47,090 nucleotides of DNA from a virus, in IMG/VR virus record IMGVR_UViG_3300021247_000155, positions 1 to 47,090 of that record. The stretch is one strand, 5' to 3'. The notes below the pieces were generated by a model. That model had not been told where the DNA came from, did not search any database, and saw nothing but the letters and a program-made list of their open reading frames with translations. Below are positions 23,953 to 32,201 of the stretch, piece by piece. A program made the translations under genes and the position numbers. Position 1 is the stretch's first letter. Each line of letters opens with the position of its first letter.

Positions 23953-24357
23953 TTATCTGTAAATATACCATGCAACCGTAACTGGTGTGCAATAGAATGG
24001 GGAGTCAAGGAAACTCGTCCTGACTTCGGAGTAGTCGATACTGACGATATAACCACCATAAGATACATCGGTTGTGGCGTTAAATCTGTCAAGCAAGAGG
24101 TCTGCAATGTCGTATCCAGCACCGGGTCCAAGCCCTTCAGGTGTGCAGATCAACAGATTGTAGAGGCCATCATAGCGTTGTTGTGGGTTGAGACCACGAA
24201 CAGCAGGTCTACGTAGGGTAGGGACAAGGTCGGCCTTGATAAAGGAAGAGCCTGTTGTGGCTTGATACGGGACGTTCTGACGAGCAATGGGTGGCAACCC
24301 TGTTGCTGTAGCCAAGTGGTTGTCTAGGCAAGCCCTGATGTCATTGATGATCGTCAT
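23953..24357 (-). CDS. Tail terminator, DUF4128-like, 134 aa
   Basis: Begins MTIINDIRACLDNHLATATGLPPIARQN and later has YDGLYNLLICTPEGLGPGAGYDIADLLLDRF, fitting the small alpha/beta tail terminator family (lambda gpU-like, DUF4128) that caps the tail tube and sets the joining interface. Overlaps the upstream connector gene by 4 bases. Confidence 0.78.
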   Translation of the reverse strand: MTIINDIRACLDNHLATATGLPPIARQNVPYQATTGSSFIKADLVPTLRRPAVRGLNPQQRYDGLYNLLICTPEGLGPGAGYDIADLLLDRFNATTDVSYGGYIVSIDYSEVRTSFLDSPFYCTPVTVAWYIYR

Positions 24358-24779
24358 TGGCTCCCTTTCACTTTATTGATTGCGTCTTCTAGGTGGGCCA
24401 TTGCTCGACTTCTGACACCAGTATAGACTTGGTATGGACTCTTTGTCCCCCAACCACCCCACTCAACTTTGTTTGCATAAGGGCTTCTGTTGGCGATATA
24501 GACTTGAGTAGTCCCTTCAGGAAGACCTTTGATCTGCCCACCTAGTTTGTCAATGGCGTCTGATACGGCAGTTCCATTGTCTAGGGGTTTGCCGTGGGAA
24601 TTCTGTTTACCACCAGAACCTGTGGTGTTCGTAATAGAGTGGTTCCTAACGTATGTCCCAGTCAAGATCGGAGAGGACATAACCAAGTCTTCTGCAACAT
24701 TGTAGAGAAACTCGTCTCGGACTTTATCTAAGTCGCCCTCTACCTTTTTGAGCAGAGCGGCCATTGAGCGTTGAACCAT
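24354..24779 (-). CDS. HK97 gp10-like tail completion/neck protein, 141 aa
   Basis: A helical N-terminus is followed by SSPILTGTYVRNHSI and YIANRSPYANKVEWGGWG, the hallmark of HK97-gp10 family proteins (P-x-x-TG-x-x-R...N...PYA-x-x-EYG). Acts at the head-tail joint. Its order after the stopper and before the terminator is canonical. Confidence 0.8.
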   Translation of the reverse strand: MVQRSMAALLKKVEGDLDKVRDEFLYNVAEDLVMSSPILTGTYVRNHSITNTTGSGGKQNSHGKPLDNGTAVSDAIDKLGGQIKGLPEGTTQVYIANRSPYANKVEWGGWGTKSPYQVYTGVRSRAMAHLEDAINKVKGSQ

Positions 24780-24780
24780 C

Positions 24781-25143
24781 TTACTCTCTCACTTGAAGGA
24801 GGTAGCACATTGCAGCACTACCTGACTTGATCTCCGAAACCTTCACGATATTCACTGTGTCCCCAAGACCTACAATCTGGTCTGTGGCATCTGGTGCAGG
24901 GGTATCTGTGCCATCTATTTGCCTTGCATCGAGGACAAGGCGACGGTCACCACGAAGAACAGAGATACCGTCGATCATACTGGGTGTGTAGTCGTAAAAA
25001 TACCCACGAACTGCGTAGTTTGTTTCAGTCTGAGTGACTGTCCCTGTGGCTGTATCATACGAACTAGCAACCCTCTTTTTTAGTGTCAGACTGAGGCCAT
25101 GCTCTCTGATCAACTGACGAAGAGTGAACGGATCAAACGCCAT
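24781..25143 (-). CDS. Head-tail stopper (head closure) protein, 120 aa
   Basis: MAFDPFTLRQLIREHGLSLTL, then VRGYFYDYTPSMIDGISVLRGDRRLVLDA, a beta-barrel stopper type. ATG 25143 is chosen over TTG 25158 because it gives an 11-base overlap with the preceding gene and the usual start. The role follows from gene order between connector and gp10-like protein. Confidence 0.7.
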   Translation of the reverse strand: MAFDPFTLRQLIREHGLSLTLKKRVASSYDTATGTVTQTETNYAVRGYFYDYTPSMIDGISVLRGDRRLVLDARQIDGTDTPAPDATDQIVGLGDTVNIVKVSEIKSGSAAMCYLLQVRE

Positions 25144-25606
25144 TTGGTTCACTCGCAATCAGGGGGTCACCCGCTTCTGGGTTATCAAAGCGATCAATCG
25201 TGAATACAGGTTGGACACGATCCGAATCTTGGTTGTTGACCTCTACCGCTGCAACAGAGATACCACCACCAAAGACACCAAGAGACTTGCCAGAAGTCTT
25301 TTTACCTTGTGCCTCAACTTGTGTGGCCAGTTGTTGGTATTGCTTTGCACGGTCACTGTAATTGGCAGAGAGTGCGCCATCTAGTTGTGTGGTAACCATA
25401 CGGCTAAATTTGGCTGCAATCACTCGACAAATCCAAGCCGCCGCGTAGTAGACATTGTTGTTTGCTTGTGAAAGGGCAAACGTAATCTCTTCATCTTGGA
25501 CTAGGGGATCAGAACTATCTGTATCTCCCACCAAAAGGCGAACGGAATTGAGGCGACCAGATGCAGTCGTGGTATTCAAATCAGACGCAGAATATGTAAA
25601 AGCCAT
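25133..25606 (-). CDS. Head-tail connector (adaptor) protein, 157 aa
   Basis: Contains SVRLLVGDTDSSDPLVQDEEITFALSQANNNVYYAAAWICR, the helical adaptor pattern of gp6/gp15-like connectors that bind the portal from outside. The C-terminal third is extended and Asp/Asn-rich. It follows the capsid genes and precedes the stopper. Confidence 0.78.
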   Translation of the reverse strand: MAFTYSASDLNTTTASGRLNSVRLLVGDTDSSDPLVQDEEITFALSQANNNVYYAAAWICRVIAAKFSRMVTTQLDGALSANYSDRAKQYQQLATQVEAQGKKTSGKSLGVFGGGISVAAVEVNNQDSDRVQPVFTIDRFDNPEAGDPLIASEPNGV

Positions 25607-25620
25607 CTAGTCGCCCTCGT

Positions 25621-26028
25621 TCAGTTTTCCATTTCCCCATAAGCACTACGCCACCGACGAATAAGACCAATTTGCTTATCTTTAACTCGTGAGGTTGGGC
25701 ATTTCTTTTGAAGAAACTCTTTGTTGTGTTTTGCCTTGAGTTTGACTTTACCGTTGATATTGTCAACCATCAAGTGTAGTTGATCAATGGACAGGTCTTC
25801 TAGTCCATCACCAACAGCAATCTTTTTGACTGCTTCATCTTCAAGTTCTTCGTTGTGGTGAAGAAAGTCTTGATAGAACATCGTTTGAATGGTGTCATGC
25901 GGTGTCCCAAAGAACTCCCACTGAAACCTCTCGCCCCTCTTCCAAATCTTCCCGGCCATCTGGATGCCATCAACTTTGACAAACACTGGCCGAGAAGGGT
26001 TGAAAAAGAGAGAATGTGTCGGGTTCAT
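25621..26028 (-). CDS. Hypothetical protein in head operon, 135 aa
   Basis: Not recognised. The N-terminal half has strands (SRPVFVKVDGIQMAGKIWKRGERFQWEFFG). The C-terminal half is Lys/Arg-rich (VKLKAKHNKEFLQKK and DKQIGLIRRWRSAYG). It sits between major capsid and connector, where minor head proteins occur, but the basic C-terminus could also bind nucleic acid. Confidence 0.6.
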   Translation of the reverse strand: MNPTHSLFFNPSRPVFVKVDGIQMAGKIWKRGERFQWEFFGTPHDTIQTMFYQDFLHHNEELEDEAVKKIAVGDGLEDLSIDQLHLMVDNINGKVKLKAKHNKEFLQKKCPTSRVKDKQIGLIRRWRSAYGEMEN

Positions 26029-26043
26029 CCTCTCTCTCCCTTA

Positions 26044-27051
26044 TTAGGCGATAACGGTAGCGATGAAAGCGCCGAGGTCCGACGACACAACTTTGTGGTC
26101 GTAAGCAAGGTTTGCTTCCAGAACTTCAGCCACACCATCAATGGCCAGATAGTCGCCAGTGTAGGACTTGATCGTGATGCCCTGACCCGAAGCATTGCCC
26201 AGATCATCCCATGTGAAGGTATAACCAGCCGAGGGGACCATCAGACCAGCAGCGCGCGGACGATAGTAGAAAGCAGCCGACTTACCGCCAATGAAGGCGT
26301 TGGATTCGGTCAGACCTTCCAGAGCCGTGTTCTTCACGGTCTCCATGACGAGGAACTCTTCCACATCAAAGATTTCAGCCAGTTTGGCGTCAGTCACCAG
26401 AGCAGTGTTCGTCACGGTAGCGCCGCCATTCAGACGGGCGAGGATCGTGGGGTGGTTAACCAGAGTGTCGCGGACCTCTTTACCGACAACCATAACGTTG
26501 GGTTTGAAACCACCCGACTTCAGTTGCACGGTGCGCATGATGTTGGTCACATCAACAATCGGGGTCGAGTTGGTGTAATCCGACCACTGACGCACTTGGT
26601 TGGTCGAGGGCGAACCCGAAACACCAGCCCAGTCCGTGCCCCAAACCGAAGCTGCGAAGAAGGTTGAAGCCCATTTGATCTCACGGTCAATCAGGAGTTG
26701 GTGGGTCAGCATCTGCGAACCAGCCGAACGAATGTCCAGAGCGGTGTCAGCGTTTGCCAGCGTCTCGAAGTCGAAGTCGGTGGCCAGCGAGAAGACATCT
26801 GCCGAGTAGGTATCGGTCGAGAGGGTCATGCCAACACGCGGTGCTTGGGTGCGCGGTGCACGAGGCTGCACTTGACCCACACGGTTGAAGTCAGCGCGGT
26901 TGTAGATGTAGTATTTGTCGGTCTTTTTAGCAACCGAAACACGGGGGAAAACCCGGTCTGCAATAAAGCCATTTGCGTCTTGCAGGTAGGCAATCGTCAG
27001 GTTAGTGAGGGGGGCGTCAATATGGACAGCGCCAGCATTCAACATAGCCAT
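26044..27051 (-). CDS. Major capsid protein, 335 aa
   Basis: Shows the P22/HK97-like capsid layout: an N-arm (PLTNLTIAYLQDANGFIADRVFPRVSVAKKTDKYYIY), an E-loop region (VQPRAPRTQAPRVG), a spine helix (QMLTHQLLIDREIKWASTFF) and an A-domain (NVMVVGKEVRDTL, YRPRAAGLMVPSAG). Position after decoration and scaffold genes is canonical. Codon use here is more GC-rich than in flanking genes, usual for highly expressed capsid genes. Confidence 0.9.
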   Translation of the reverse strand: MAMLNAGAVHIDAPLTNLTIAYLQDANGFIADRVFPRVSVAKKTDKYYIYNRADFNRVGQVQPRAPRTQAPRVGMTLSTDTYSADVFSLATDFDFETLANADTALDIRSAGSQMLTHQLLIDREIKWASTFFAASVWGTDWAGVSGSPSTNQVRQWSDYTNSTPIVDVTNIMRTVQLKSGGFKPNVMVVGKEVRDTLVNHPTILARLNGGATVTNTALVTDAKLAEIFDVEEFLVMETVKNTALEGLTESNAFIGGKSAAFYYRPRAAGLMVPSAGYTFTWDDLGNASGQGITIKSYTGDYLAIDGVAEVLEANLAYDHKVVSSDLGAFIATVIA

Positions 27052-27098
27052 TTGTGGTATTCCTTATTAAACTAGAGTAGCGAAGCTACGCTTCTCGA

Positions 27099-27470
27099 TT
27101 AGGCCGCAGCAGCTTCAGCGCGGGACAGTTCAACCGTGATGATCTGACCAGCAGCACCAGCTTCAGTTGCGTAACCAACGATAATGTTGGTCGAGGCCGC
27201 TTTCTTGGCTTTGCCAGCCGCGTCAACTGCCACAGCATCGCCACGAGCGATACCACCAGCCGAACCAACCAGAACCGTCACACGGCCATCGTAGGCAACA
27301 GTGATGGCTTGGTTTGCGGCAGTAGCTGCTTGCAGAGCGACGCCATCAGTGCGGACGCTTGCAGACGAGTTGTCAATCTGGCCATCAGCAGCGAGAGTAA
27401 CAAAAGTGAATTGCGAGAAAGCCGAGCCCGAAGTGTAGGTGCGGGTGGCCATGCGTTCCGTAAATGCCAT
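27099..27470 (-). CDS. Capsid decoration protein, DUF2190-like, 123 aa
   Basis: Small Ala/Thr/Val-rich all-beta protein (GVALQAATAANQAITVAYDGRV, GGIARGDAVAVDAAGKAKKAAS, IVGYATEAGAAGQIITVEL). Matches the DUF2190 decoration pattern of surface-stabilising capsid proteins. Directly precedes the major capsid gene. Confidence 0.82.
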   Translation of the reverse strand: MAFTERMATRTYTSGSAFSQFTFVTLAADGQIDNSSASVRTDGVALQAATAANQAITVAYDGRVTVLVGSAGGIARGDAVAVDAAGKAKKAASTNIIVGYATEAGAAGQIITVELSRAEAAAA

Positions 27471-27486
27471 GATAAAGGCTCCTTAT

Positions 27487-28338
27487 TTACTTTTTGTAGG
27501 TTTCAAGCAGAAGGGACTTACCTTCAGCAGTTTTGATGACAGCAGCATACGCTTTGTAGAAGTCTTCCTTCTTCTCAACTTGCCGTGCTTTGACAATATC
27601 GTTCAGTTTGTCAGCGGGCGTTTTGAGATCGTTTTCTGCGTCTGTTTTGCCAACTTCTTGATAGATGCCAGCAAAAGCAGCATCAGCGGCACGAAGGATC
27701 GACAGCAGCACTTCATCGCCACCAATCGACTTCAGCAGTTTACCGCGCTCATCAGCAGTCCCTTTGAAATTCGGGAGAACCTCTTCGGCGCGTTTACGGA
27801 GTTCTTCAACCTCACGGGCTTTTTGCAACTCTTCTAGTTGTTTAAGGACGGGAGTCGGAATCGCGGACTTAGCCACCATCTCGCCACCAACCTCAATCGT
27901 TTCCTCTGCGGCTTTTTCAACAGGGGCAGTTTCGAGTTCTGCAACCTTGCCCTTCAGAGTTTCGATTTCTTCGAGAAGCATCTTGTTAACTTCTTCAAGT
28001 TCAAGGGCTTCTGCTTTCCACGACTTGCGCATAGGTTTATCACCACAGGCTTTGTCAGTTTCCATTGCAGCACCGTCACAACCTTGGCAAGTCGGGTCTG
28101 TGCAATTCTCACAAGGTCCAACTTTCGCCATCTCTTGTCGTGCTTCCATCTGTGCGTCCATCATTTCCTCTTCCGGGGTCTTGATTTCAATCTCAATGGA
28201 GATACCTTTTTCAATCTCTTCTTCCATGTCTTTCCCTTCTGGGGTGGCTTTGAAGATAGCGATCTTAGCGAGTGGGTCATCACCCATATCGACCAAGGAA
28301 ACCTCTTCAAGTTCCAAGTTTACGAGTTCGGTGGGCAT
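27487..28338 (-). CDS. Scaffold protein carrying the final conserved strand of the prohead protease, 283 aa
   Basis: Residues 1-31 (LVNLELEEVSLVDMGDDPLAKIAIFK) match the last conserved strand of XkdF/U35-type prohead proteases (LEEVSLVD-x-x-A-N-P-A). The rest is a typical scaffold: acidic coiled coil (about 40-150), a Cys cluster (CENCTDPTCQGC, about 76-87), and a Lys-rich helical C-terminus. In related phages protease and scaffold are one gene or adjacent. Here an HNH gene ends one base into this start (TAATG), and its AAGGAG supplies the ribosome binding site. Confidence 0.75.
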   Translation of the reverse strand: MPTELVNLELEEVSLVDMGDDPLAKIAIFKATPEGKDMEEEIEKGISIEIEIKTPEEEMMDAQMEARQEMAKVGPCENCTDPTCQGCDGAAMETDKACGDKPMRKSWKAEALELEEVNKMLLEEIETLKGKVAELETAPVEKAAEETIEVGGEMVAKSAIPTPVLKQLEELQKAREVEELRKRAEEVLPNFKGTADERGKLLKSIGGDEVLLSILRAADAAFAGIYQEVGKTDAENDLKTPADKLNDIVKARQVEKKEDFYKAYAAVIKTAEGKSLLLETYKK

Positions 28339-28892
28339 TATACCAACTCCTTTTGTAACAGTTTGTTACTTTTAGCTAAGTTTATATCCGCAGGAAGTAT
28401 TTGTAAATTCCACGGAACGTGCAAACCACACACATTTTCCCCACGAAGAGGGACTATATGGTCAACATGGTAAGTCTCGCCAGATACAGCCGCCAAATCT
28501 TTAGCGAGCCAATAGAAGTTTTCTATAAATGACTTTTGTTCAGGTGACAACCATTTTGGGGCAGCCTCGCGAATCTTCTTTTTTCGCAATGACGCGCTAG
28601 AAATAACCTTGTGATGATTTAACTTCTTCCACCGTTTGCATGTTTTTAATCTGTCTTCACGGTTTGCTAAATAATTCTTTCGGTTCTTTTTATCTATGGC
28701 TTCTTTGTTTTCGAGGTAATAGGCTTGCCTTCTGGCCTTGTCTTTGCCCTTATTTTTATCCCGACTTACTTTATTTTTAGCGAGTAAACACTCTTTGCAC
28801 ATAGAGTGCCTGCCAAACTTGCCGTCTTTTGTTTTATAGAAGCCTTCTAACTCTTTCTCTACACAACAAACTGAGCAAATCTTACTCTGCAT
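28338..28892 (-). CDS. HNH homing endonuclease inside the protease-scaffold locus, 184 aa
   Basis: The N-terminal zinc-finger-like part (CSVCCVEKELEGFYKTKDGK, MCKEC) is followed by a basic linker of short repeats. The HNH core is ETYHVDHIVPLRGENVCGLHVPWNLQILPADINLAKSN (about 140-178). Paralogous to the gene at 35022-35657. Starts 11 bases inside the protease end and stops in TAATG of the scaffold gene, so it precisely fills the space between them. There is no room for an intron, and it has its own stop, so it is not an intein. Confidence 0.88.
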   Translation of the reverse strand: MQSKICSVCCVEKELEGFYKTKDGKFGRHSMCKECLLAKNKVSRDKNKGKDKARRQAYYLENKEAIDKKNRKNYLANREDRLKTCKRWKKLNHHKVISSASLRKKKIREAAPKWLSPEQKSFIENFYWLAKDLAAVSGETYHVDHIVPLRGENVCGLHVPWNLQILPADINLAKSNKLLQKELV

Positions 28893-29739
28893 GTTCTTTC
28901 AAAGCCCTTCCACCAATGCTGAAGCTGGAAAGTTTGCCAGCCTTGACCTCTTTCCATACTTGATCATCATTAACGCGAATTGCAATGACCCAGCCCTCAC
29001 GGTCAGACTGGATACCCAATGCCTTAGTAACATCATTTGTCAAAGGCATGGAGTGGATTACTTCACCAATGGCTTCACCAGAGTGCATTCTCTTGGCTGT
29101 TCTCATGGAGAGCATGAAATTCGTGGCAGCTTTGGCCAGTTGGTCAGGGCGGATAAACTCACCACTGTGATCAAGGCTCAACTCACCTTTGTTGGTGGAA
29201 ACATAGGCCCAACCATACGCGAGACGCTCTTCGTTATTAACCTTGAGGATTTGACCCTCAACTTCAACCTTAGTCATCTCTGAGATGGGGTCTTCAAACT
29301 TCACAATATCAGACACGCTTTCATCCGACCAAAGACGGCACGACCAATAACGGGCAGAGGTCTTATCTGTGGCAGTATCGCAAGAATGTCGCGCACGGAA
29401 GTTAGAACGAGCCTCTGGGTCATCTCTGCGGATTTCCATGTTGGGGTCACCAAAGGTAACCTTCTTGACGCCATCGCCGCTCTTTACGTATACACCGAAC
29501 TTCTTGCTAGACCCTTCGGGTAGACGGAAGGGTTTATCCAGAGTGACTTCTTTACCTTGATGCAAGGCTTTCTCTACGGCTTGTTTGGCTTGAGACCACG
29601 CACCCGCAAAGGCTCGACTTTCAGTCATGCCCCCTTCAGACATCATGGAGTTAAAGACATTGCGGAAGACTGTTTGTTGGTGGGCGGAGAGTTTACCCCG
29701 AACAGCTTTTGGCAAAGCATCATTAGACGTGTAGGGCAT
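28882..29739 (-). CDS. Prohead protease (XkdF-like) with N-terminal ChaB-like domain, 285 aa
   Basis: Residues 1-60 (PYTSNDALPKAVRGKLSAHQ, then FRNVFNSMM) match ChaB-type domains fused to XkdF proteases. The protease part runs about 160-285: LAYGWAYVSTNKGELSLDHSGEFI, RTAKRMHSGEAIGEVIHSM (His) and GKLSSFSIGGRALKEHAE (catalytic Ser region). It ends right after SFSIGG; the next conserved strand, LEEVSLVD, is at the start of the gene at 28338, beyond the HNH gene. Cleaves scaffold and capsid during head maturation. Possibly works as two chains. Confidence 0.8.
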   Translation of the reverse strand: MPYTSNDALPKAVRGKLSAHQQTVFRNVFNSMMSEGGMTESRAFAGAWSQAKQAVEKALHQGKEVTLDKPFRLPEGSSKKFGVYVKSGDGVKKVTFGDPNMEIRRDDPEARSNFRARHSCDTATDKTSARYWSCRLWSDESVSDIVKFEDPISEMTKVEVEGQILKVNNEERLAYGWAYVSTNKGELSLDHSGEFIRPDQLAKAATNFMLSMRTAKRMHSGEAIGEVIHSMPLTNDVTKALGIQSDREGWVIAIRVNDDQVWKEVKAGKLSSFSIGGRALKEHAE

Positions 29740-30469
29740 CGTTTCTCACCAAGATAAGTTGCTGATTTGAGTAGACACGGGTTCCGTTATTTGCAACTAG
29801 GGCAACCTGATTATCGATATCTGTTTTCTCTGGGATAGCACCGGGTATGGGTGGCAGGGTAGAGATGTGTTGTTGGTAGACCTCTGTGGCATATACAGTG
29901 ATGAAACTAGAGCCATAAAAACGCCAACGAGCGTCAAGTTCTGCGTTTTCATTCTTGTTACAAGAGAAGTCACCGTATACACTGTAGGCCGTGTAACCAA
30001 CAGGGACTGTGTAGATGGCCTTGGAAGTAGCGGCTTGTCCGGGTGTCATTTGACCAACGATAGTCCCAGAAGCAGAGTCCACTCGAATAGTCACTGTGCC
30101 TACGTTAGAAGCCCCACTATCCATGTAGATTGCACTGTTCAAGCGCCTAAACTTAACTGCACCTGTGTTGACAGTGGTTGTCCCAGAGATAGGCACCACA
30201 AGTGTCAGAGGTTTGAAGTCTTCATCAAGACCATTCAGGATAACACTATAAATGTCTGAAGCAGACGTAGAGGCAATATAGAGGGTTTTACCGGAACCAT
30301 TCCAAGCGGACCAAGGATAAGCACCACCAACATTCCAGACAGTTTCTGGAACAGCTCCGGCATCAACTTGATTATTCTTACCACTAGTAAACACTACAGA
30401 GTTTTCAGAGGCCTCACCCTTTGCAATGGCAAAGTAATTGTTCTCGAAGTTTAGTTTACCCCAAGTCAT
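29723..30469 (-). CDS. Virion structural protein, 248 aa
   Basis: Beta-rich protein with ISGTTTVNTGAVKFRRL and TVTIRVDSASGTIVG. The C-terminus is helical and ends YSNQQLILVRNDALHV. Sits between portal and protease and overlaps the latter by 17 bases. Similar proteins occur near portals in marine phages as minor head or fibre components. Specific role unknown. Confidence 0.55.
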   Translation of the reverse strand: MTWGKLNFENNYFAIAKGEASENSVVFTSGKNNQVDAGAVPETVWNVGGAYPWSAWNGSGKTLYIASTSASDIYSVILNGLDEDFKPLTLVVPISGTTTVNTGAVKFRRLNSAIYMDSGASNVGTVTIRVDSASGTIVGQMTPGQAATSKAIYTVPVGYTAYSVYGDFSCNKNENAELDARWRFYGSSFITVYATEVYQQHISTLPPIPGAIPEKTDIDNQVALVANNGTRVYSNQQLILVRNDALHV

Positions 30470-30483
30470 TGCGGCACTCCTTG

Positions 30484-31860
30484 TTAGCCTTGTGGCATAG
30501 CAGGGTTTGCCGCAGCAGCTTGTTGCTCTTTTAGTTTGCGATCTTGGTAGGCTTGTTGATACTTGATGGGATCAAAATCAATCTCTGCCACACCCATGAG
30601 GTCAGTGACAACCTCAATTTGATCTTGGACCTCAATACCTGCACCATTAAGGTTGCGAAGGAAGGAAGAAATCTCACGCAGATCGTGGGGTGCCACATCA
30701 CCAGCGACCAGTTTAGGCATAGTCTCCCAAGGCAGACCATTCAGTTGCCATAGGCGCTCAACTAGCTGCTTATTAAGCACGTCAACGATGTTGTTGATGT
30801 AACTCTCAAGGCTACGTAGGAAAAGGTCTGTCTTGGTTTTAGACAAGGCATACGAGCCACCACTGCTCCCAAGCATCAGGAACTCAGCCATCAGGCTACG
30901 AGCGATATCGTGCTGATATCGTTTGATCACAGGGTCAACCTCAATAGAACGAGAACCATTAGCGGTAATCAGTTCGATATCCATCAAGCGTTGATTTGTG
31001 GGTTTACCGTCAGCATCAACATAGAGGTCAGAGGGCAGAAGTGCATAACCCTGATCATTGTTCTTCAGATCACGAAGAATACGCTCAAACTGGGTCCGCA
31101 GAGCAGTCTGATCATTGGTGGCATCGCTGCTCAGGTATTCAGCAGGCATACGCCCAATAGGGACACCATGAAGTTCTCGTTCAATAGCCACAGCTTCATA
31201 GTTTTGTATCTTGTTGAGGTAAGTATAGCTGACATATGCGTTCCTGAGAACTGAGCGGCCAGAGGGGTCATTATTTAGGCTTGTGGTGCGGTAATAGATG
31301 GACTTCTCTGTGGGGATCATCACGGGGGTTTTACCCCATGTAGCGTCTTGCCACACACCAAGGATTTCCCCAGAGTTTTGGTCAACTTCAAAGTGGGCTA
31401 CGGTCCAAGGGGCACGGATGGCAATCTTACGAATACCAATACGACCATCGCTAAACTTAGAGTTTTTCTTGGGGCTAGGCAGTTCACCACCACGGCGCTT
31501 GTAGACAACCTCAAACCACCCAAAACCATAAGTCAAGTAGGAGAGAGCCTCAGAGATGTGGTCATCAAGGCTGTGGTCCATGTCATCAAGGACAGACTGC
31601 AAGAAGTCTACTTCGGCCTTGGCAACTTCACTGTCATCGGCGGGCTTGATCTTAATCTCAACGTCCCGAAGAGTTTGTTCCACAGCATACATGACAGAAC
31701 CAACAATGGCATTATTGTCACGCATCTCTTTGAACTTCTGGATGGCTTTTTTACCGCGAAGTTCTTGAAGGAACTCATCTGCACGAATTTCACCTGTATA
31801 GGTGCTGCGCCCAGAAACACCGAGTTCAATCTTTGCGTTTGTTTCGGAGAGTTTCTTCAT
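30484..31860 (-). CDS. Portal protein, DUF935/Mu gp29-like, 458 aa
   Basis: Forms the DNA-entry ring of the head. Recognisable by KAIQKFKEMRDNNAIVGSVMYAVEQTLRDVEIKI, LTYGFGWFEVVYKRRGG, RVL-like YYRTTSLNNDPSGRSVLRNAY, and SSGGSYALSKTKTDLF near 345, in the order of DUF935 portals. ATG 31860 with AAAGAG upstream is preferred to GTG 31890. Downstream of terminase and a GC-rich insert. Confidence 0.88.
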   Translation of the reverse strand: MKKLSETNAKIELGVSGRSTYTGEIRADEFLQELRGKKAIQKFKEMRDNNAIVGSVMYAVEQTLRDVEIKIKPADDSEVAKAEVDFLQSVLDDMDHSLDDHISEALSYLTYGFGWFEVVYKRRGGELPSPKKNSKFSDGRIGIRKIAIRAPWTVAHFEVDQNSGEILGVWQDATWGKTPVMIPTEKSIYYRTTSLNNDPSGRSVLRNAYVSYTYLNKIQNYEAVAIERELHGVPIGRMPAEYLSSDATNDQTALRTQFERILRDLKNNDQGYALLPSDLYVDADGKPTNQRLMDIELITANGSRSIEVDPVIKRYQHDIARSLMAEFLMLGSSGGSYALSKTKTDLFLRSLESYINNIVDVLNKQLVERLWQLNGLPWETMPKLVAGDVAPHDLREISSFLRNLNGAGIEVQDQIEVVTDLMGVAEIDFDPIKYQQAYQDRKLKEQQAAAANPAMPQG

Positions 31861-31886
31861 TGGGATTTGCTCTTTATTGGTTTTGA

Positions 31887-32201
31887 TCACAGGGTTTCAA
31901 CATCTACCCGCATCAGATTGTTTGCTTCTAGTGTTGTCACCCAGTGGTCATAGGGCTGCACGTTATCCGCAAAACTGGAAACCATCACGGCAAGTAGCGG
32001 GACGGCTTCGACGGGCGGATCGGCCATGAGGTTAAGAAAATCCTGTGAAACGTCGGGGCGGCATCCGTAGTGCGTCGCAGGCTCTAGCCCGGTGGCAGAT
32101 AGCGGCACAGAGAAATTGCCTTCGCCCCATCCCTGTGCCACCCCGAAGGCGTTTCCAGCGTCACGATATGCGGCGGGTAGGATCAAAACGGCGCTTGTCA
32201 T
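31887..32201 (-). CDS. Hypothetical structural-locus protein in GC-rich insert, 104 aa
   Basis: Starts MTSAVLILPAAYRDAGNAFG and includes SVPLSATGLEPATHYGCRPD, a pattern seen (from memory) in alphaproteobacterial prophage tail loci. Base composition is clearly more GC-rich than the portal and terminase genes around it. Coupled by a 4-base overlap to the tail-like gene upstream. Likely transferred together with it. Function unknown. Confidence 0.55.
   Translation of the reverse strand: MTSAVLILPAAYRDAGNAFGVAQGWGEGNFSVPLSATGLEPATHYGCRPDVSQDFLNLMADPPVEAVPLLAVMVSSFADNVQPYDHWVTTLEANNLMRVDVETL

Noticed and set aside
25855-26667. 270-aa plus-strand open frame
   Set aside because: Antisense shadow of the major capsid gene and its neighbour, without a ribosome binding site and opposite to the operon.
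27665-28375. 236-aa plus-strand open frame
   Set aside because: Ser-rich shadow of the scaffold gene, no gene context.
28338-28892. Group I intron or intein in the protease gene
   Set aside because: The HNH frame fills the whole insert with its own start and stop, leaving no room for intron RNA; no splice-like residues at protein junctions.
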